A DNA stretch of 64,000 nt, taken from NCBI GenBank assembly GCA_010093685.1, contig MU006218.1:1485637-1549636 (forward strand). Reading direction: 5' to 3'. Shown here piece by piece: positions 21,128 through 32,051 of this stretch. The notes beneath the pieces were generated by a model. It did no database searches and was not told the DNA's origin. It was given only the letters and a program-made list of their open reading frames with translations. Source of the stretch: Ophiobolus disseminans. Taxonomy: Eukaryota; Ascomycota; Dothideomycetes; Pleosporales; Phaeosphaeriaceae. Numbering within the stretch: position 1 is the stretch's first letter; each line of letters opens with the position of its first letter. Position numbers and translations under genes: made by a program.

Positions 21128-23545
21128 ATGGCGAAACGAAAGCGCCCCGAGGACGATCAAGAGCCGGTAGATGTCGGCCTAGGCGCAACATTAGCCCACC
21201 TGCGCGGCGAGGCACATCCAGATACCGCGGCAACAGCAGGCGCCAATGACGATGAAGGTTGGACTGTAGTCGAGTCAAAGAGGAGGCGAAAAGAGCACGA
21301 CTCTAAGCACAGAAACGGTCATAGAGATTCGAAGTCGCACCACTCCGAGCGCAACAGTCGCAGCGCCAGCAGAGATGCGGATCGCTCGCGCAATGATCGA
21401 AGGGACAGACCCGATGATGGAAGCCGTTCGCCTTCTGGTCCCGCGCGCCCTCACAACCCCTTTGCGTCCAAGCATGAATCCGATGGACGCACAGCCCAAG
21501 AGAACCCTTTCTCCACACGCAAAGATCGCGATGACAATGCCACCTTGAGCAAGGAAGAGCGGCGTAAAGAGCGCAAGCTGGATAGGCACTACCCTGCTAT
21601 TGAGCACTCCCATCATGCCCGACTCTCGGGGCATGTAAGGATCGGGGATTTACAAGCGCTTGCGCTCTACCTGCTTGCGGACGGAAACGCACCACAATGG
21701 GTGTCAGTGCGCAGCCGCACAAGCATTCAGAAAGTTGTCATGCTGATGGTTCCCGGCCTGGACCTGGGCATGTTCAACGGCAGCATTGCATTAGAACCTG
21801 TGTTGCCAACACCAATACCAGCCGATGAGAACGTAGAAGTGGATACTTTGCCAGATGCTGCAGCCTCAGCTAAGGACGACGCAGAGCCGAAGCGGCTGCG
21901 CATCTCACCTGATGACTTCTACCCAGCTACACTCCGATCGAGTAGGCTGCCAGCTGCCATGAAGCCTCTTGCTGATATATTTGAACACGTCTGGCCGATT
22001 AAGACTCCAGGAGAGCATCGTAACAACCAATACAGCAGACTACATTCGCCCATCCACACTATGCTAACGTCGCAAATTCCAAAGTCACAAGATGAGAAGA
22101 ACTTGAAGAAGAAAGGCAACCACAAGGGGCCTCTGCCCCAGAACTCGAAGCACTGGGACAACAAGCGCACGCGCATCACCGAATACATTGCGAGTCTCAC
22201 AGATCAGCAAGAAAACGAATATGTACTTCATCCGACCATGTTCACGACGCCAGAATCGAAGGCAGCTGCGCTTCAGAGAAGGATAGATGCCAAGCAGAGC
22301 GTCGATGATGGGTGGGTCGATAGCAATGTTGCTAGCCTTGAAGAGGGAGAGGTACCAGAGAACGAGGTTGAGCAAGGCAGCGTAACGGCTGGGAAGCGAG
22401 TCATCTCGGTCGACTGTGAAATGTGCAAAGCAGAGAATGACGAATTTGTTCTTACACGAGTAAGTCTGCTCGACTGGGATGGGGAGACGGTGTTGGACAG
22501 ACTAGTCAAACCCGATCTCGCCATCAAGGACTACTTGACCCAGTACTCTGGTATCACAGCCGCCATGCTCGAGAATGTCACAACCACCTTAGCGGACATT
22601 CAGAAGGATCTATTGAAAGTCCTCACACCGCGCACGATCCTCGTGGGACACTCGCTAAACTCCGATCTCAACGCCATGAAAATCACACACCCGTTTCTGA
22701 TCGATACTGGTATCCTCTACCCACATCCTCGCGGACCGCCTTACAAGCAGTCACTGAAGTGGCTGGCACAAAAGTTCCTTCACCGAGAGGTTCAAAAGGG
22801 TTCCAAAGGACACGACAGCGTGGAGGATGCGCGTACGGCCCTTGATCTTGTCAAGCAAAAGTGCGAAAAAGGCCCATCCTGGGGAACTGGTGATACCAAC
22901 GCAGAGTCTATCTTCAAGAGGCTAGGACGCTCAACACGACCTAAGTCGATCAATCAGTATCGCAACGGCGCAGTGATCGACTGGGGCGAGCCAAATCGAG
23001 GACATGGCAACCACGCCAAGGTGTCCATAGGATGTAAATCCGACAATGAGGTTGTTGAGGCCGTCGATCTCGCAGTGAAAGGTAGCGCGATAGGAAAAGA
23101 GGGTACGACTGAAAGTATCGACTTTGTTTGGGCTCGTCTGCGCGAACTTGAGCTTGCTCGAGGCTGGTGGGACGACGCGAAGAGCGCTGATATTGAAGCC
23201 ATCCGTCAAACCGCATTGGAACGCATAGGCCTGTCAAGAGAAGACACTGAAATTGATGTGGAAGTCAAGGGTTCCGAGCTCGGTGACGCCGTCTCCAGGA
23301 CCGTCAAACACATTGCGCACATCTACGAGTCTTTGCCACGCTGCACAGCCTTTATAGTGTATAGTGGCACAGGCGATCCTCGAGAGATCCGCCGCTTGCA
23401 AGCTATGCAGCAGCAATACCGGCGCGAGTACCAGACTAAGAACTGGGACAACCTCAGTGTCAAGTGGACGGATACCGAGATTCAGGCGTTGAGCAAAGCT
23501 TGTCAAGAGGCGAGGAACGGTGTCGCGTTCATTGGAGTGAAGTGA
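21128..23545 (+). CDS. REX1-type RNA exonuclease (DEDDh family)
   Basis: An intronless 805-residue protein. The N-terminal ~170 residues are very basic and Ser/His/Arg-rich with nuclear localisation patches (KRKRPED, SKRRRKEHDSK). A middle region (LSGHVRIGDLQALALYLLADG) is conserved in fungal REX proteins. The exonuclease domain lies at about residues 420-590: motif I VISVDCEMCKAE (Asp and Glu), motif II GHSLNSDLNAM (Asp) and motif III HDSVEDARTALDL (His and Asp), all four acidic residues and the His intact. Rex1/Rnh70 trims the 3' ends of 5S rRNA, tRNAs and other small RNAs in the yeast nucleus. I infer a similar nuclear 3'-5' processing role. The C-terminal ~200 residues are a separate conserved extension (LARGWWDDAKSADIEAIR). 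Which REX paralogue this is cannot be settled by reading. Confidence 0.92.
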   Translation: MAKRKRPEDDQEPVDVGLGATLAHLRGEAHPDTAATAGANDDEGWTVVESKRRRKEHDSKHRNGHRDSKSHHSERNSRSASRDADRSRNDRRDRPDDGSRSPSGPARPHNPFASKHESDGRTAQENPFSTRKDRDDNATLSKEERRKERKLDRHYPAIEHSHHARLSGHVRIGDLQALALYLLADGNAPQWVSVRSRTSIQKVVMLMVPGLDLGMFNGSIALEPVLPTPIPADENVEVDTLPDAAASAKDDAEPKRLRISPDDFYPATLRSSRLPAAMKPLADIFEHVWPIKTPGEHRNNQYSRLHSPIHTMLTSQIPKSQDEKNLKKKGNHKGPLPQNSKHWDNKRTRITEYIASLTDQQENEYVLHPTMFTTPESKAAALQRRIDAKQSVDDGWVDSNVASLEEGEVPENEVEQGSVTAGKRVISVDCEMCKAENDEFVLTRVSLLDWDGETVLDRLVKPDLAIKDYLTQYSGITAAMLENVTTTLADIQKDLLKVLTPRTILVGHSLNSDLNAMKITHPFLIDTGILYPHPRGPPYKQSLKWLAQKFLHREVQKGSKGHDSVEDARTALDLVKQKCEKGPSWGTGDTNAESIFKRLGRSTRPKSINQYRNGAVIDWGEPNRGHGNHAKVSIGCKSDNEVVEAVDLAVKGSAIGKEGTTESIDFVWARLRELELARGWWDDAKSADIEAIRQTALERIGLSREDTEIDVEVKGSELGDAVSRTVKHIAHIYESLPRCTAFIVYSGTGDPREIRRLQAMQQQYRREYQTKNWDNLSVKWTDTEIQALSKACQEARNGVAFIGVK

Positions 23546-24717
23546 GATGATGAACGTATTTGTGCGATGCTGTGAAACAAAAGGAACATTGGAAGTAGGA
23601 CATGGTGCTTCGAGAGCATGGAGCGTGCGGACGTAGTACAGCGTACAAGGTCGCTTGTTGTGCCCGAGGTAGGGCTGTGGCGTATAGCATGAGGATTTGT
23701 AGGTGTCTCGGAGGGCATGAACCAGTGTTCGGAAATGCCAGCGCCTAAATACGTTCAGGCCGTCAACGCAGCTTACATGCGTTGGACGCTCTTTAGGCTC
23801 GATCAACATCACCATGTCGTACAATCACGTTATTCCGGCCGATATCGAGGCAGCTCTGATACGAGACGTCCATCGTCCCCCCTTGCAGAACAGCCAATAT
23901 AGCGTTCCGCCGCACCGCATCGGCTGCACACAAAAGCAAATAGCTCGAGATATACCTCGCACTAGGACAGTCATAAAATTGTGATGTAAAATTGCATGTG
24001 CTATCGCTCTGTCTCGGCTCCCATTGGCCGCGTGCATGTTAGGGTCAGCTATAGTAATCAAGGCTATATGGAAAGCATGACAATAAGCGACAACTCACAG
24101 CGGCCGGCGTAATTCGCCTACAAATAACGTCAGGTCGCAGCTAAATCAACGTTCTGGATCGCATTGCAGGTGAGCCGATGCTAGCGTGCCGCGCTTGCGA
24201 CACGGGGCGGCCTTTTCGTAATAGAGTGCATCTCTTGAGAAGGCGCGCTAGGCCTCAGGTAGCATAATGCATGCTAATCTTGAAATAACTTCCTGCTAAT
24301 TATTGCTCTCGACACCCTTTCCCTCTCTAACTTTTCACTCGTCCGCAACCAATTGGCCTGCCTGCTCAACCGCCTGACTGTGCCGTTTGCTCGCGTCGGT
24401 CGATCTTTCTTCATCTTCTTGCATTCGCCGCATACCTGAAACGGTACGGCGATTCGTTTAGTACCCGAGTTCCAGCAATCTCGAGGCACGGCTGGCGCGT
24501 CTTTTGTCACTACTTTTATCTGCGCCTGCGGGAGACGGTCTTGATAGACTCTTGCGCAGCAAGACCCACCTGCGCGCAGCGTGCGAGGGATTAACCTCAC
24601 TCTGCACAACGCCACATTACAGCTGTTGAACTCTGACAGCTGCATTTTGGCTCGTGAGGTGTTCCAGCATCCGTAGAAAAGGATTTTGTGTACCTAGCAG
24701 CACCCTACTCAGAGCCC
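23546..24717. promoter_or_regulatory. Intergenic, 1.2 kb
   Basis: This lies between the REX gene and the Zn-ribbon protein, both on the plus strand. It holds the 3' UTR of the first and the promoter of the second. Short open frames on the minus strand (23824-23234, 24645-24274) overlap coding or UTR sequence and show no family features. Confidence 0.4.
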
Positions 24718-27700
24718 ATGGCGAGCACGAGACGGCGTTCCCGTGCTGGTGACACGACCGGTCCAAATCGACATCAACGCTCCGCGTCCCATGCGACATC
24801 AATCGTCGAGGAGCCAACAATAGCCGCTCAAGTACCAACGACGGCGGAAATCGCAGAAAGCCCTGATGAGAGCTCAACACGTCCGCAGTCGCCCATCAGT
24901 CAATCGACCAAAGGCTTCTGCAAGAACTGCGGTAACAACATCGGCGAATATTTCAACCTATGGCACAAAGTCACAGGATCCTACTACGTGCCCGCTTTAC
25001 TTGGGTCATACAAGAGTCTACTGAAAAGTAGCGGCAAGCAAAAGGGAGCCTCTCGGGGCACAGCAATAGAAGGATGGTAAGCCGCACAAGCTCTTTATCC
25101 CTCGCATGGAGCCATTTTTTCTTGCATTCGTGTCACAGCTCCATTTCCGCAACCCAATAATGCCCTAGCAAGTATGAGCTTATCCCGGCCGCCAATCACC
25201 AGGGTCTGAGCATTTAGATTTAGGCGCAGGCGCGCTAGTCTGCCCGAACCCAATCTCCCGTCACTATACACTTATCATCTATTAAACCCCCTTCTGTCCG
25301 TCCACACATGTACCGCAAGTCGTTCATTGCTTGCTGACACTTGCTTGACAGCCAAATTCAACCGAAATCGTGTCCATCGCCCAGCTGCACCGAAACACCC
25401 GTTGGGTTCACCGTTATCGAGGGCAAATTTCGGTAAGCATATCCTTGATCGATGCACGACTTATTGTTTTTCCTTCGTCGATCTACACACGCTTGAGATT
25501 CCGGCGATTTCTGTTTCATGCGTGCTGATGCATGGCACACTAATCCCGGATTATTGCAAGCTTATCGCCAGCATTTCATCATACTGCACAAGAACTATAA
25601 TCCAGTCCCGACCCCTCACATCTCTGCCCCTCTTGCTTTTACAACGAATTCGAATACTATACTGACTATTTGAAGAGGACGGGAGTTCTTCAAACTTGGC
25701 AGAATCGAGCTGCGATGCGAAGTGTCGCCCGACAAAACTATTGTGGTAGATCCGATAGAAGACCCAGCATCAGATCTGTTGATTGAGGACGATTCGGACA
25801 GCCCATCGCCTGCTCACTCTGGAGTGCCTGTCGTACCAGCTGTAGACGCTATGGAAATCGACTCACGGCCACCGCCGTCTCAACACACTGGACCTCATCA
25901 TGTGCATTCAGGACAACATCGCGAGCACCATCAGCGTCCTCAGCCTTTGCAGCACATGGAAGGCAACAGGCAATCATTGCCGCCACCTTCAGCTATGCGT
26001 TCTCCTACAACGCTCGCACCCCTACAAACAGTACCACCAAAGGCACCCAGCAATCCACTACCGTCGGTGTCACCGGCAATGAGGCCAGTACATGACGTGT
26101 CATATGGTACGCAACCAACGTCAAGAGAGCCTAGTGCTGGTCTCGCTGGCCGAAGGGACTTTCCATCGGTCGCATCTCAGATGCGTTCCCCGAGTGAAGT
26201 GCACCAGGTCAACGGGAGCCAATATCCTCGCTCGCCTGCGGAAGTAACCCTTGACGCGATCGAACGTCTCCAAACGCAAATATCGCAAAACAGCGGTGCC
26301 CTTGCCGCCCACACACGAGACATTAGGCGAGGAGAAGAGTCTTTCCAGCAGCTTGAGACTTCCCTACGACGCGAATTTGCTGCGCAGGTGCAACGTCAAA
26401 GTGTGGATATTCAGCGCGTCGATGAGGCTGTGGCGAGACTGCATCTGGAAATGCAAACAATGCGTCAAGCACTCGAGGCCGTCAGTCATGAGCTCGTAAT
26501 CACCAGGACTGAGGTGCAACGAGGGGCAGCCACACCGCACGCGCAGCCGGCAAGTGTCCCAGACTCAGCACTTGAGATGATGGCACAACAAGTCGCTGTT
26601 ATGTCTCATAAGACCACTGAACTCGATAATCTGAGGATCACCATCGAGATTATGAAGAAGAAGATCCATCGCCTAGAATCGGGGTCAGCACCAGCTCCTC
26701 AGTCGACTCAACAGACGCCACAACCCTCACAAAGTATTCCGTCATCCCATGTCCATACCACTGCCTCATTTAACAATACTCCGGCCACAGTATCGCAGGA
26801 CAGTCCTATATTCCAGACGCCGTCAAATCCTCAGACCTACCGCTCTTTTGGGCCTCCTCCTTCAACTATGCCCGAAACTATACACAGGCCCGAGCCTACG
26901 TCCAGTCAAAGCACTGGCTGGGCAAGCGTAAACGCGGGCGTCAAGCGTATGCACCCAAATGGTATCGAGTCACCACGCGAGGGTGCTATACATGTACCTG
27001 GGTCTCCCAAGCGCCAAAAAGTGGCTGGTGCTGATCCTCAAGCCAGTTACGCACCTTCGCAGGGTCGCCAGCCCCAGCATTCTTTCGAAAATAGGGATAC
27101 CGGAAGTTCAGACCCAAGGATGCTCTCACAGCCACCTACACTACCGACACAACGCTCGATACCCGAATCAACATTGGCTTCCCAGACTCAACAGTCAACG
27201 TATGCTCCATTTGGCACGCAAGATGGACCATCAGACGATAGCTGGCGACCAGAGTCTCAGCGCAATATCGAGCATCGTCCGCGGGGTAGGGGTCGAGGTG
27301 GAGGGCCCGGGAGTCGAGGAGGTCGAGTCAGAAAAAGCATGCCAGCGCAAGTTCACCAACTTGGCACACCGGAGTGGGAACGAGAAGATTGGCATGGCGT
27401 TCCAGACTCACAAGCTGGCCCAGATGGATTTTACAACCACGTCGCACGTTCTGGTCGCGGCATAGCACGCCGCGGCAGTGGAGGTGGCGGCGGACGAGGA
27501 GGGTACGCACAGAGCGAGCGTGCTGCCAGCTTAGGTTCGCAAGGCGTTTCACCAGGGTTCGGCATCGGTTCTCCCAATGACCCTTATGCACATACAAAGA
27601 AGACGCGCTCAAAGCCGATCCGTAATGCAGACGGCGTCTTGATCAGAAAGGATGGCCGCCCAGACATGCGCTCACAGTCTTCAGCCGCCAACCTCAGGAA

Positions 27701-28298
27701 AGTTCATGCACGCAAAGAAGGCGAACTATCTACTCAAGGGTCGCCTACTGGGTTCACTCCAACCCCTCTCCTGTACTCAGCTTCAGCCGATGCGCCTGGT
27801 ACGCCAAGTCCAAGCGGCTATGCGCACCCAGATACAGACGCTCCCGCAAGCGTTCAGCAAAAGCACAGCGCAATCATGGGCAAAATGTTTCCAACTGGCG
27901 TAGACCAGTCACGTAAACAGCACGACTACGCCCGCCAGGTCTTTGAAGAAGATCACGATCACATAGCCCATCCTCGTACCCAAAATCATCCTCGTATGGA
28001 TGCGGCCCAGGCGGCGATCAAGATCAAGAAGGAGAAATTCGAGCAGAACCGAATTGCGGAGTCCCAGAGTCCGAATGATGGAGATGTGGATATGGATCAC
28101 ACAGAGGAACAGGAACAGGAGCACGAGGAGGTAGAGGACACTCCACGTGAGCAAAGCGAGCAGTATCACGACGCGCAGGCCCAAGCAGAGCCTGGCATGC
28201 AAACCACTCAAGAGCCGGTGGTCCCAGAAACACAGGCTCTGGACCCACAAAGCTCGTCAACGCTTTCAGCTGGCACGATGCAGGCTTCCACGGGCTGA
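24718..28298 (+). CDS. Large protein with N-terminal zinc ribbon, coiled coil and RGG region
   Basis: Three exons: 24718-25076, a small 81-bp exon 25352-25432, and 25676-28298, giving about 1020 residues. The introns (275 and 243 bp) are much longer than others in the window. The middle exon is identified because it completes one domain: FCKNCGNNIGEYFNLWHK in exon 1, SCPSPSCTETPVGFTVIEG in exon 2 and REFFKLGRIELRCEVSPD in exon 3, with zinc-type Cys pairs. Further on there is a coiled coil (about residues 300-420, around IERLQTQISQNSG), Gln/Pro/Ser-rich linkers, an Arg/Gly-rich RGRGRGGGPGSRGGRVRK patch, a conserved motif TRSKPIRNADGVLIRKDGRP, and an acidic tail with VDMDHTEEQEQEHEE. RGG and zinc ribbon together suggest a nuclear nucleic-acid-associated protein; I cannot name it. 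The splice model is well supported by phase and domain continuity. Confidence 0.85.
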
Positions 28299-29510
28299 AA
28301 GTGGCACCTCTCACAAGCGCGAAAAGCTTATAAAATTTCACGGTCCTGCATTTGGGCGTCTCTTTTTAGCGCAATTGGCGTGCATGCATGGATAATAGTG
28401 GTTTGTTAGATATCCCTCCTTTCAAACAAAGAGTATAATGTACACTGCAACAATACTCCGGTCCACGCGACATGCGATATCGCGATCACGTCTTTGGATC
28501 CTCCACGTGCTTTTCTCACATTGCGGTTCATCTATGCTCATCTGCGCACAACTACCGAACCACACCCACTTCGACTGCCGATGTGGGATCGCTAATGGGT
28601 CACGTTGTTTAGGGATCGTCTACTTGTGTTGTCGCCAACGCAGATCTAGTGCTTACGGGGTAAATGTAAATGTAGCGATATGCCTATAACATATAGCGAT
28701 GCTAAGGGGCCGGTAGTGGTGCTTGGACATGTGTGGGTTTGGTAGCGAGATGTGCTGTTCCAGATGTGCAGATTCTGGTGCGTGTTGGATCTATTACTTT
28801 GCAACGTTTAGCCACAGCGTTGTTAATAAGATTGCTTGTCTGGTAGGTAGGATGTGCTGGTATTGTGATGCGTCCGTCTCGTAGTGGGTACTGAGAGTGA
28901 ACAGCTGCATCGCGTTTGCACCTGACGCTGGGTCGAGAAAATCGTGAACATTGTGATGAAATAAAGACGAGGCGAGAGAACGAAAGCTCGATCTCATCCT
29001 TCGTCGAAGCGTTGTTCTCGAGAGAAACTTCGGGAGTTATTGGCAATAGGGCTCGCGGTGACTCTGAACGAAAACACTGGAATGCAAAAGATAATCTAGG
29101 CTAGAAATCCGTGGGATTTGAGCAACCAGGGTCACTCGAACTGACCGGTTTGCGCTCACCAATATGGTTGTTTGCGTTTCTGGCTGTGTTCGTGATTTTG
29201 GTTGGGTGCTTTCAGCTGTGGAGGCAACCGTTAGGCAGCCAGCGCCACGATATCCAGCCGCACGCCTAATAATACTTAGCTCCACACACATGCGACCAAT
29301 ACGCAAGGATATCGCAGCATGTTTATCTTCACATTCGCTTTCGATACGGTGAAGTTGTACAGCAGCCTTCCACTCTTCTAGGCAGAAAGCTGAATTTCCG
29401 GTGAGTCTGCCTAGAGATGGTCCAGTATATAGCATGCTTCTTCCGGACCATGAATGCCATCATTACGTCCGCATCCCCCAAACACATCGATCCGCACAAG
29501 ACACTTTTAC
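28299..29510. promoter_or_regulatory. Intergenic, 1.2 kb
   Basis: This lies between two plus-strand genes. It is AT-richer than the flanking coding sequence, with no supported gene. It presumably contains the 3' UTR of the zinc-ribbon gene and the promoter of the conserved unknown. Confidence 0.4.
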
Positions 29511-30485
29511 ATGCCCGAGTCTGCCGAAAGCGAGTGGACCATTATCGACCCCACTTTTACCACGACAGAAGCCCAAGCCATGGCTGCCACCAACGATACC
29601 ACCGCAGCTCCAGCTGAGCCCAAGATCGAACTCAGCATGAATCCCAAGCCCATTCCTGCTGAAGCACCCGTTGACCAGAAGGAAGAGAAGGAATCCCCAA
29701 CATGCACATGCGACGCCAGTATGCCCAAGCTCGAGCGCCAGGACAGCATCGAATCCCTTATTTCCGTTGATGACGACTACCGCCGTGCTCCTCGTCGTGT
29801 CTACCCAAACTACAACCGAAATTACTCGCCATCTCCGATTCGTCGACGCGCGCCCGGCGTAAGAGTCGCACCGGCTCTGTTCGACAAATCCAGTCACTTC
29901 CTGGAGTCCGTAGGCAAATTCGATGGCACCGTTGATCTTCCTTGTCCATCTCGTGGGGCAGTGTACCTCACCACATACCCCTTCACCGAGAAGGACGTGA
30001 AGAAGTGGGCATGGCTCTTCTCGCTGAACGTCGAGGACACGTTCTTGGAAGAGGCTTCGCGCGGACGGAGAGGTCGCGCAGGAGAATTCGATAACAACGG
30101 CGACGACGTAACCTACTCCACAGTCCGCCGCGCGCGTAACGAGTTCCCCATCTACGATGCGATGACGATCGATATCCCCTCGGTTTACTTGTCCCGTGCG
30201 CTGGATCTTGAAGTCGTGCCGGAAGACACGGCCAATGTTAGCTATCTCATCGTCACGCAGAACCGCCACCGTCTTGCGGGCAGCAAGTTGTTGGTCGCCG
30301 AGAGCCGCAAAGCTGCTGGCATTATGATGTATTACGAGGCATTGAAGGGTGACTCCACGGTGTTTGTAGGTGCGGTCTTGGATTACGGAGAGAAAAAGGT
30401 GCATCCGAAGAAGTTCAAGAAAGTGGGGAGTCTGGAGGAAGCTATCAAGGTGAAAGAGGAGGACTTTGTGGGAATTATTTGTTAA
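29511..30485 (+). CDS. Conserved fungal protein of unknown function
   Basis: An intronless frame of 324 residues from the ATG at 29511 (MPESAESEWTIIDP). An in-frame ATG at 29454 would add 19 residues of poor composition. The first ~100 residues are Pro/Glu/Ala-rich, with a cluster PTCTCDASMPKLERQDS and an Arg-rich NYSPSPIRRRAPG. The remainder looks globular, with mixed strands and helices: SRGAVYLTTYPFTEKDVKKW, then FPIYDAMTIDIPSVYLSRAL and YLIVTQNRHRLAGSKLLVAE. There is no signal peptide or membrane segment. I do not recognise the domain and propose no function. Codon use and strong third-position C/G bias match the housekeeping neighbours, so it is very likely a real expressed gene. Confidence 0.75.
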   Translation: MPESAESEWTIIDPTFTTTEAQAMAATNDTTAAPAEPKIELSMNPKPIPAEAPVDQKEEKESPTCTCDASMPKLERQDSIESLISVDDDYRRAPRRVYPNYNRNYSPSPIRRRAPGVRVAPALFDKSSHFLESVGKFDGTVDLPCPSRGAVYLTTYPFTEKDVKKWAWLFSLNVEDTFLEEASRGRRGRAGEFDNNGDDVTYSTVRRARNEFPIYDAMTIDIPSVYLSRALDLEVVPEDTANVSYLIVTQNRHRLAGSKLLVAESRKAAGIMMYYEALKGDSTVFVGAVLDYGEKKVHPKKFKKVGSLEEAIKVKEEDFVGIIC

Positions 30486-30717
30486 ATGCCATGGTTCAGT
30501 AGTGTGGTGATATAAGTGGGACGATGTAACGGCCTTTGGTTTTCCATTTGTGATTCGTCGATGGATCTGATGAAACTTGGATAGCGTTGGAATGTTTATG
30601 GGCTGACGGTGTGAGAATATGCTTTCGGAATCTGGTAGTCTGCTGCCGTGCGGAGACCTCTATCTTTTATTGCCCTAGTCTTGTTGTCTCTTGAAGAGCG
30701 ATAAATTGTTTTAACGC

Positions 30718-31254
30718 TTAGATAGTGTTCCGTCTCCTCAATACTAGCGCATCGACTACGATCTTCCCGTCAGCTCTTGGAGACACCCACATTGCCCAAT
30801 TATTTCCATCATCTTCCACCATCGCCTGACACATGACCACAAGTTCCGGCCTCGATTTTCTGTCCCTTTTATTTTGCTTCTTATCCCAGAACCGCTGCTC
30901 AGCTAGATCCCGTCCCATGCCGAACCATTGTAATGTATACCTGAACAGAGTCTGGGCGTTGAGCCCAGCAGGATAACCCGCGGGGAGTGCGAGGATGCGA
31001 GAACCGCACCCGCAGATTTCTGGCTGTTCGAGAAATGACCAAGCGGCTATTGCGATGATAACGATTGCGCAGTGTAGTGCAGGCACGATTTGATTAAGAG
31101 AATGTAGTTTCGCCGGGACACTTTGCGTGTCGAATGATATTTGGAGGCCGAATAGGAAATGGGCGAATAAAAGAGAGCCGAGGATCGATGGTTGGTGCAT
31201 GGGCTCGAGATTGATATCGCGGCGGATGAATGAGAAGCTGTTCGTGTGCTTCAT
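30718..31254 (-). CDS. Small membrane protein, tandem paralogue B
   Basis: An intronless frame of 178 residues. There are two hydrophobic segments, SILGSLLFAHFLFGLQI and a stronger IVPALHCAIVIIAIAAWSFL, followed by a cytosolic-looking basic/acidic tail. The tail motif RKSRPELVVMCQAMVEDDG matches KSRADMVGLTMEMLVEDG in the neighbouring upstream gene on the same strand, so the two are diverged tandem duplicates. The start may instead be the ATG at about 31200 (MHQPSILG). No known family was recognised and function is unknown. Confidence 0.6.
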   Translation of the reverse strand: MKHTNSFSFIRRDINLEPMHQPSILGSLLFAHFLFGLQISFDTQSVPAKLHSLNQIVPALHCAIVIIAIAAWSFLEQPEICGCGSRILALPAGYPAGLNAQTLFRYTLQWFGMGRDLAEQRFWDKKQNKRDRKSRPELVVMCQAMVEDDGNNWAMWVSPRADGKIVVDALVLRRRNTI

Positions 31255-31499
31255 TGTGCACAGTCGAGTTTGAGAGCGTACCTAGGTATAGGCCAGTCAG
31301 TGACAAATGATATATTGGGAGGCTACAATGATTTATAGAATGATATCCTCTCTGCCCGCGTTTACTAATTACTTCCAAGGTAAGGTGAGATTGGCGCGAT
31401 CTCTTGCCTAAACGTCGTGAATGTTTACCCGTAACTAATCGTTTACATCCTTGGAACAAGTCTTCCAATACCATCCTGATTCCCGTTGTCGTCAAACAA

Positions 31500-32051
31500 T
31501 TACTTAGTCTCCTTCTTACCATCTTCCACTAGCATTTCCATCGTCAACCCAACCATATCAGCGCGCGACTTTGGTTTCCTCGTTTCAAATAACTTCTTTT
31601 CGAGGAAGTATAGACGAGCCTGAGTCTGCAGAAAGATATTCCATTCGCGACCAAGTCGGTGGTTTCCATACATTTTTAATATGATAGAAATATTGACCAA
31701 TACAAGAACCCAGACCACTGGAGCTGTGTCCCAGCCGATGATCAATGTATAAGCGTAGCAGAGTATAGCAAGTACGAAGTCAATGTATGGTGCCATGGAA
31801 TAGATCTGCCAGTGGCAGATGGATTGAAGAAGGTGAACACCGATAAGGACCCTCGTAATGGTTATAGCGAAGGTGTACAGGGACTGGTGTGCCAGTAGGT
31901 CGGGTTCGGGACCAAGATTGAAGTCTTGGAGACTGCTGAGAAGAGTTGCGGTGGCCATATTGTCGGTTCGAAATTGAAGTGAGAGTTTGGGTTGCGACCT
32001 GTTCGTGGGAAAAGTGCATGGGGAGATGCTCATATAGTTATAAGGTTGCAA
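31500..32051 (-). CDS. Small membrane protein, tandem paralogue A
   Basis: An intronless frame of up to 183 residues. The in-frame ATG at 31958 (MATATLLSSLQDF) gives a more conventional 152-residue start. Three hydrophobic stretches are visible: LYTFAITITRVLIGVHLL, YIDFVLAILCYAYTLIIGW and VVWVLVLVNISIILKMYG. The charged tail contains FLEKKLFETRKPKSRADMV and ends in VEDGKKETK. This tail corresponds to the tail of the downstream gene on the same strand. It has no annotated domain that I know and is likely an accessory, lineage-restricted gene. Confidence 0.6.
   Translation of the reverse strand: MQPYNYMSISPCTFPTNRSQPKLSLQFRTDNMATATLLSSLQDFNLGPEPDLLAHQSLYTFAITITRVLIGVHLLQSICHWQIYSMAPYIDFVLAILCYAYTLIIGWDTAPVVWVLVLVNISIILKMYGNHRLGREWNIFLQTQARLYFLEKKLFETRKPKSRADMVGLTMEMLVEDGKKETK

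Noticed and set aside
29463..30404. Minus-strand 313-codon frame opposite the conserved unknown gene
   Set aside because: It is the antisense shadow of a frame with strong third-position bias; its own composition is Cys/Gly/Val-rich and unlike a protein family.
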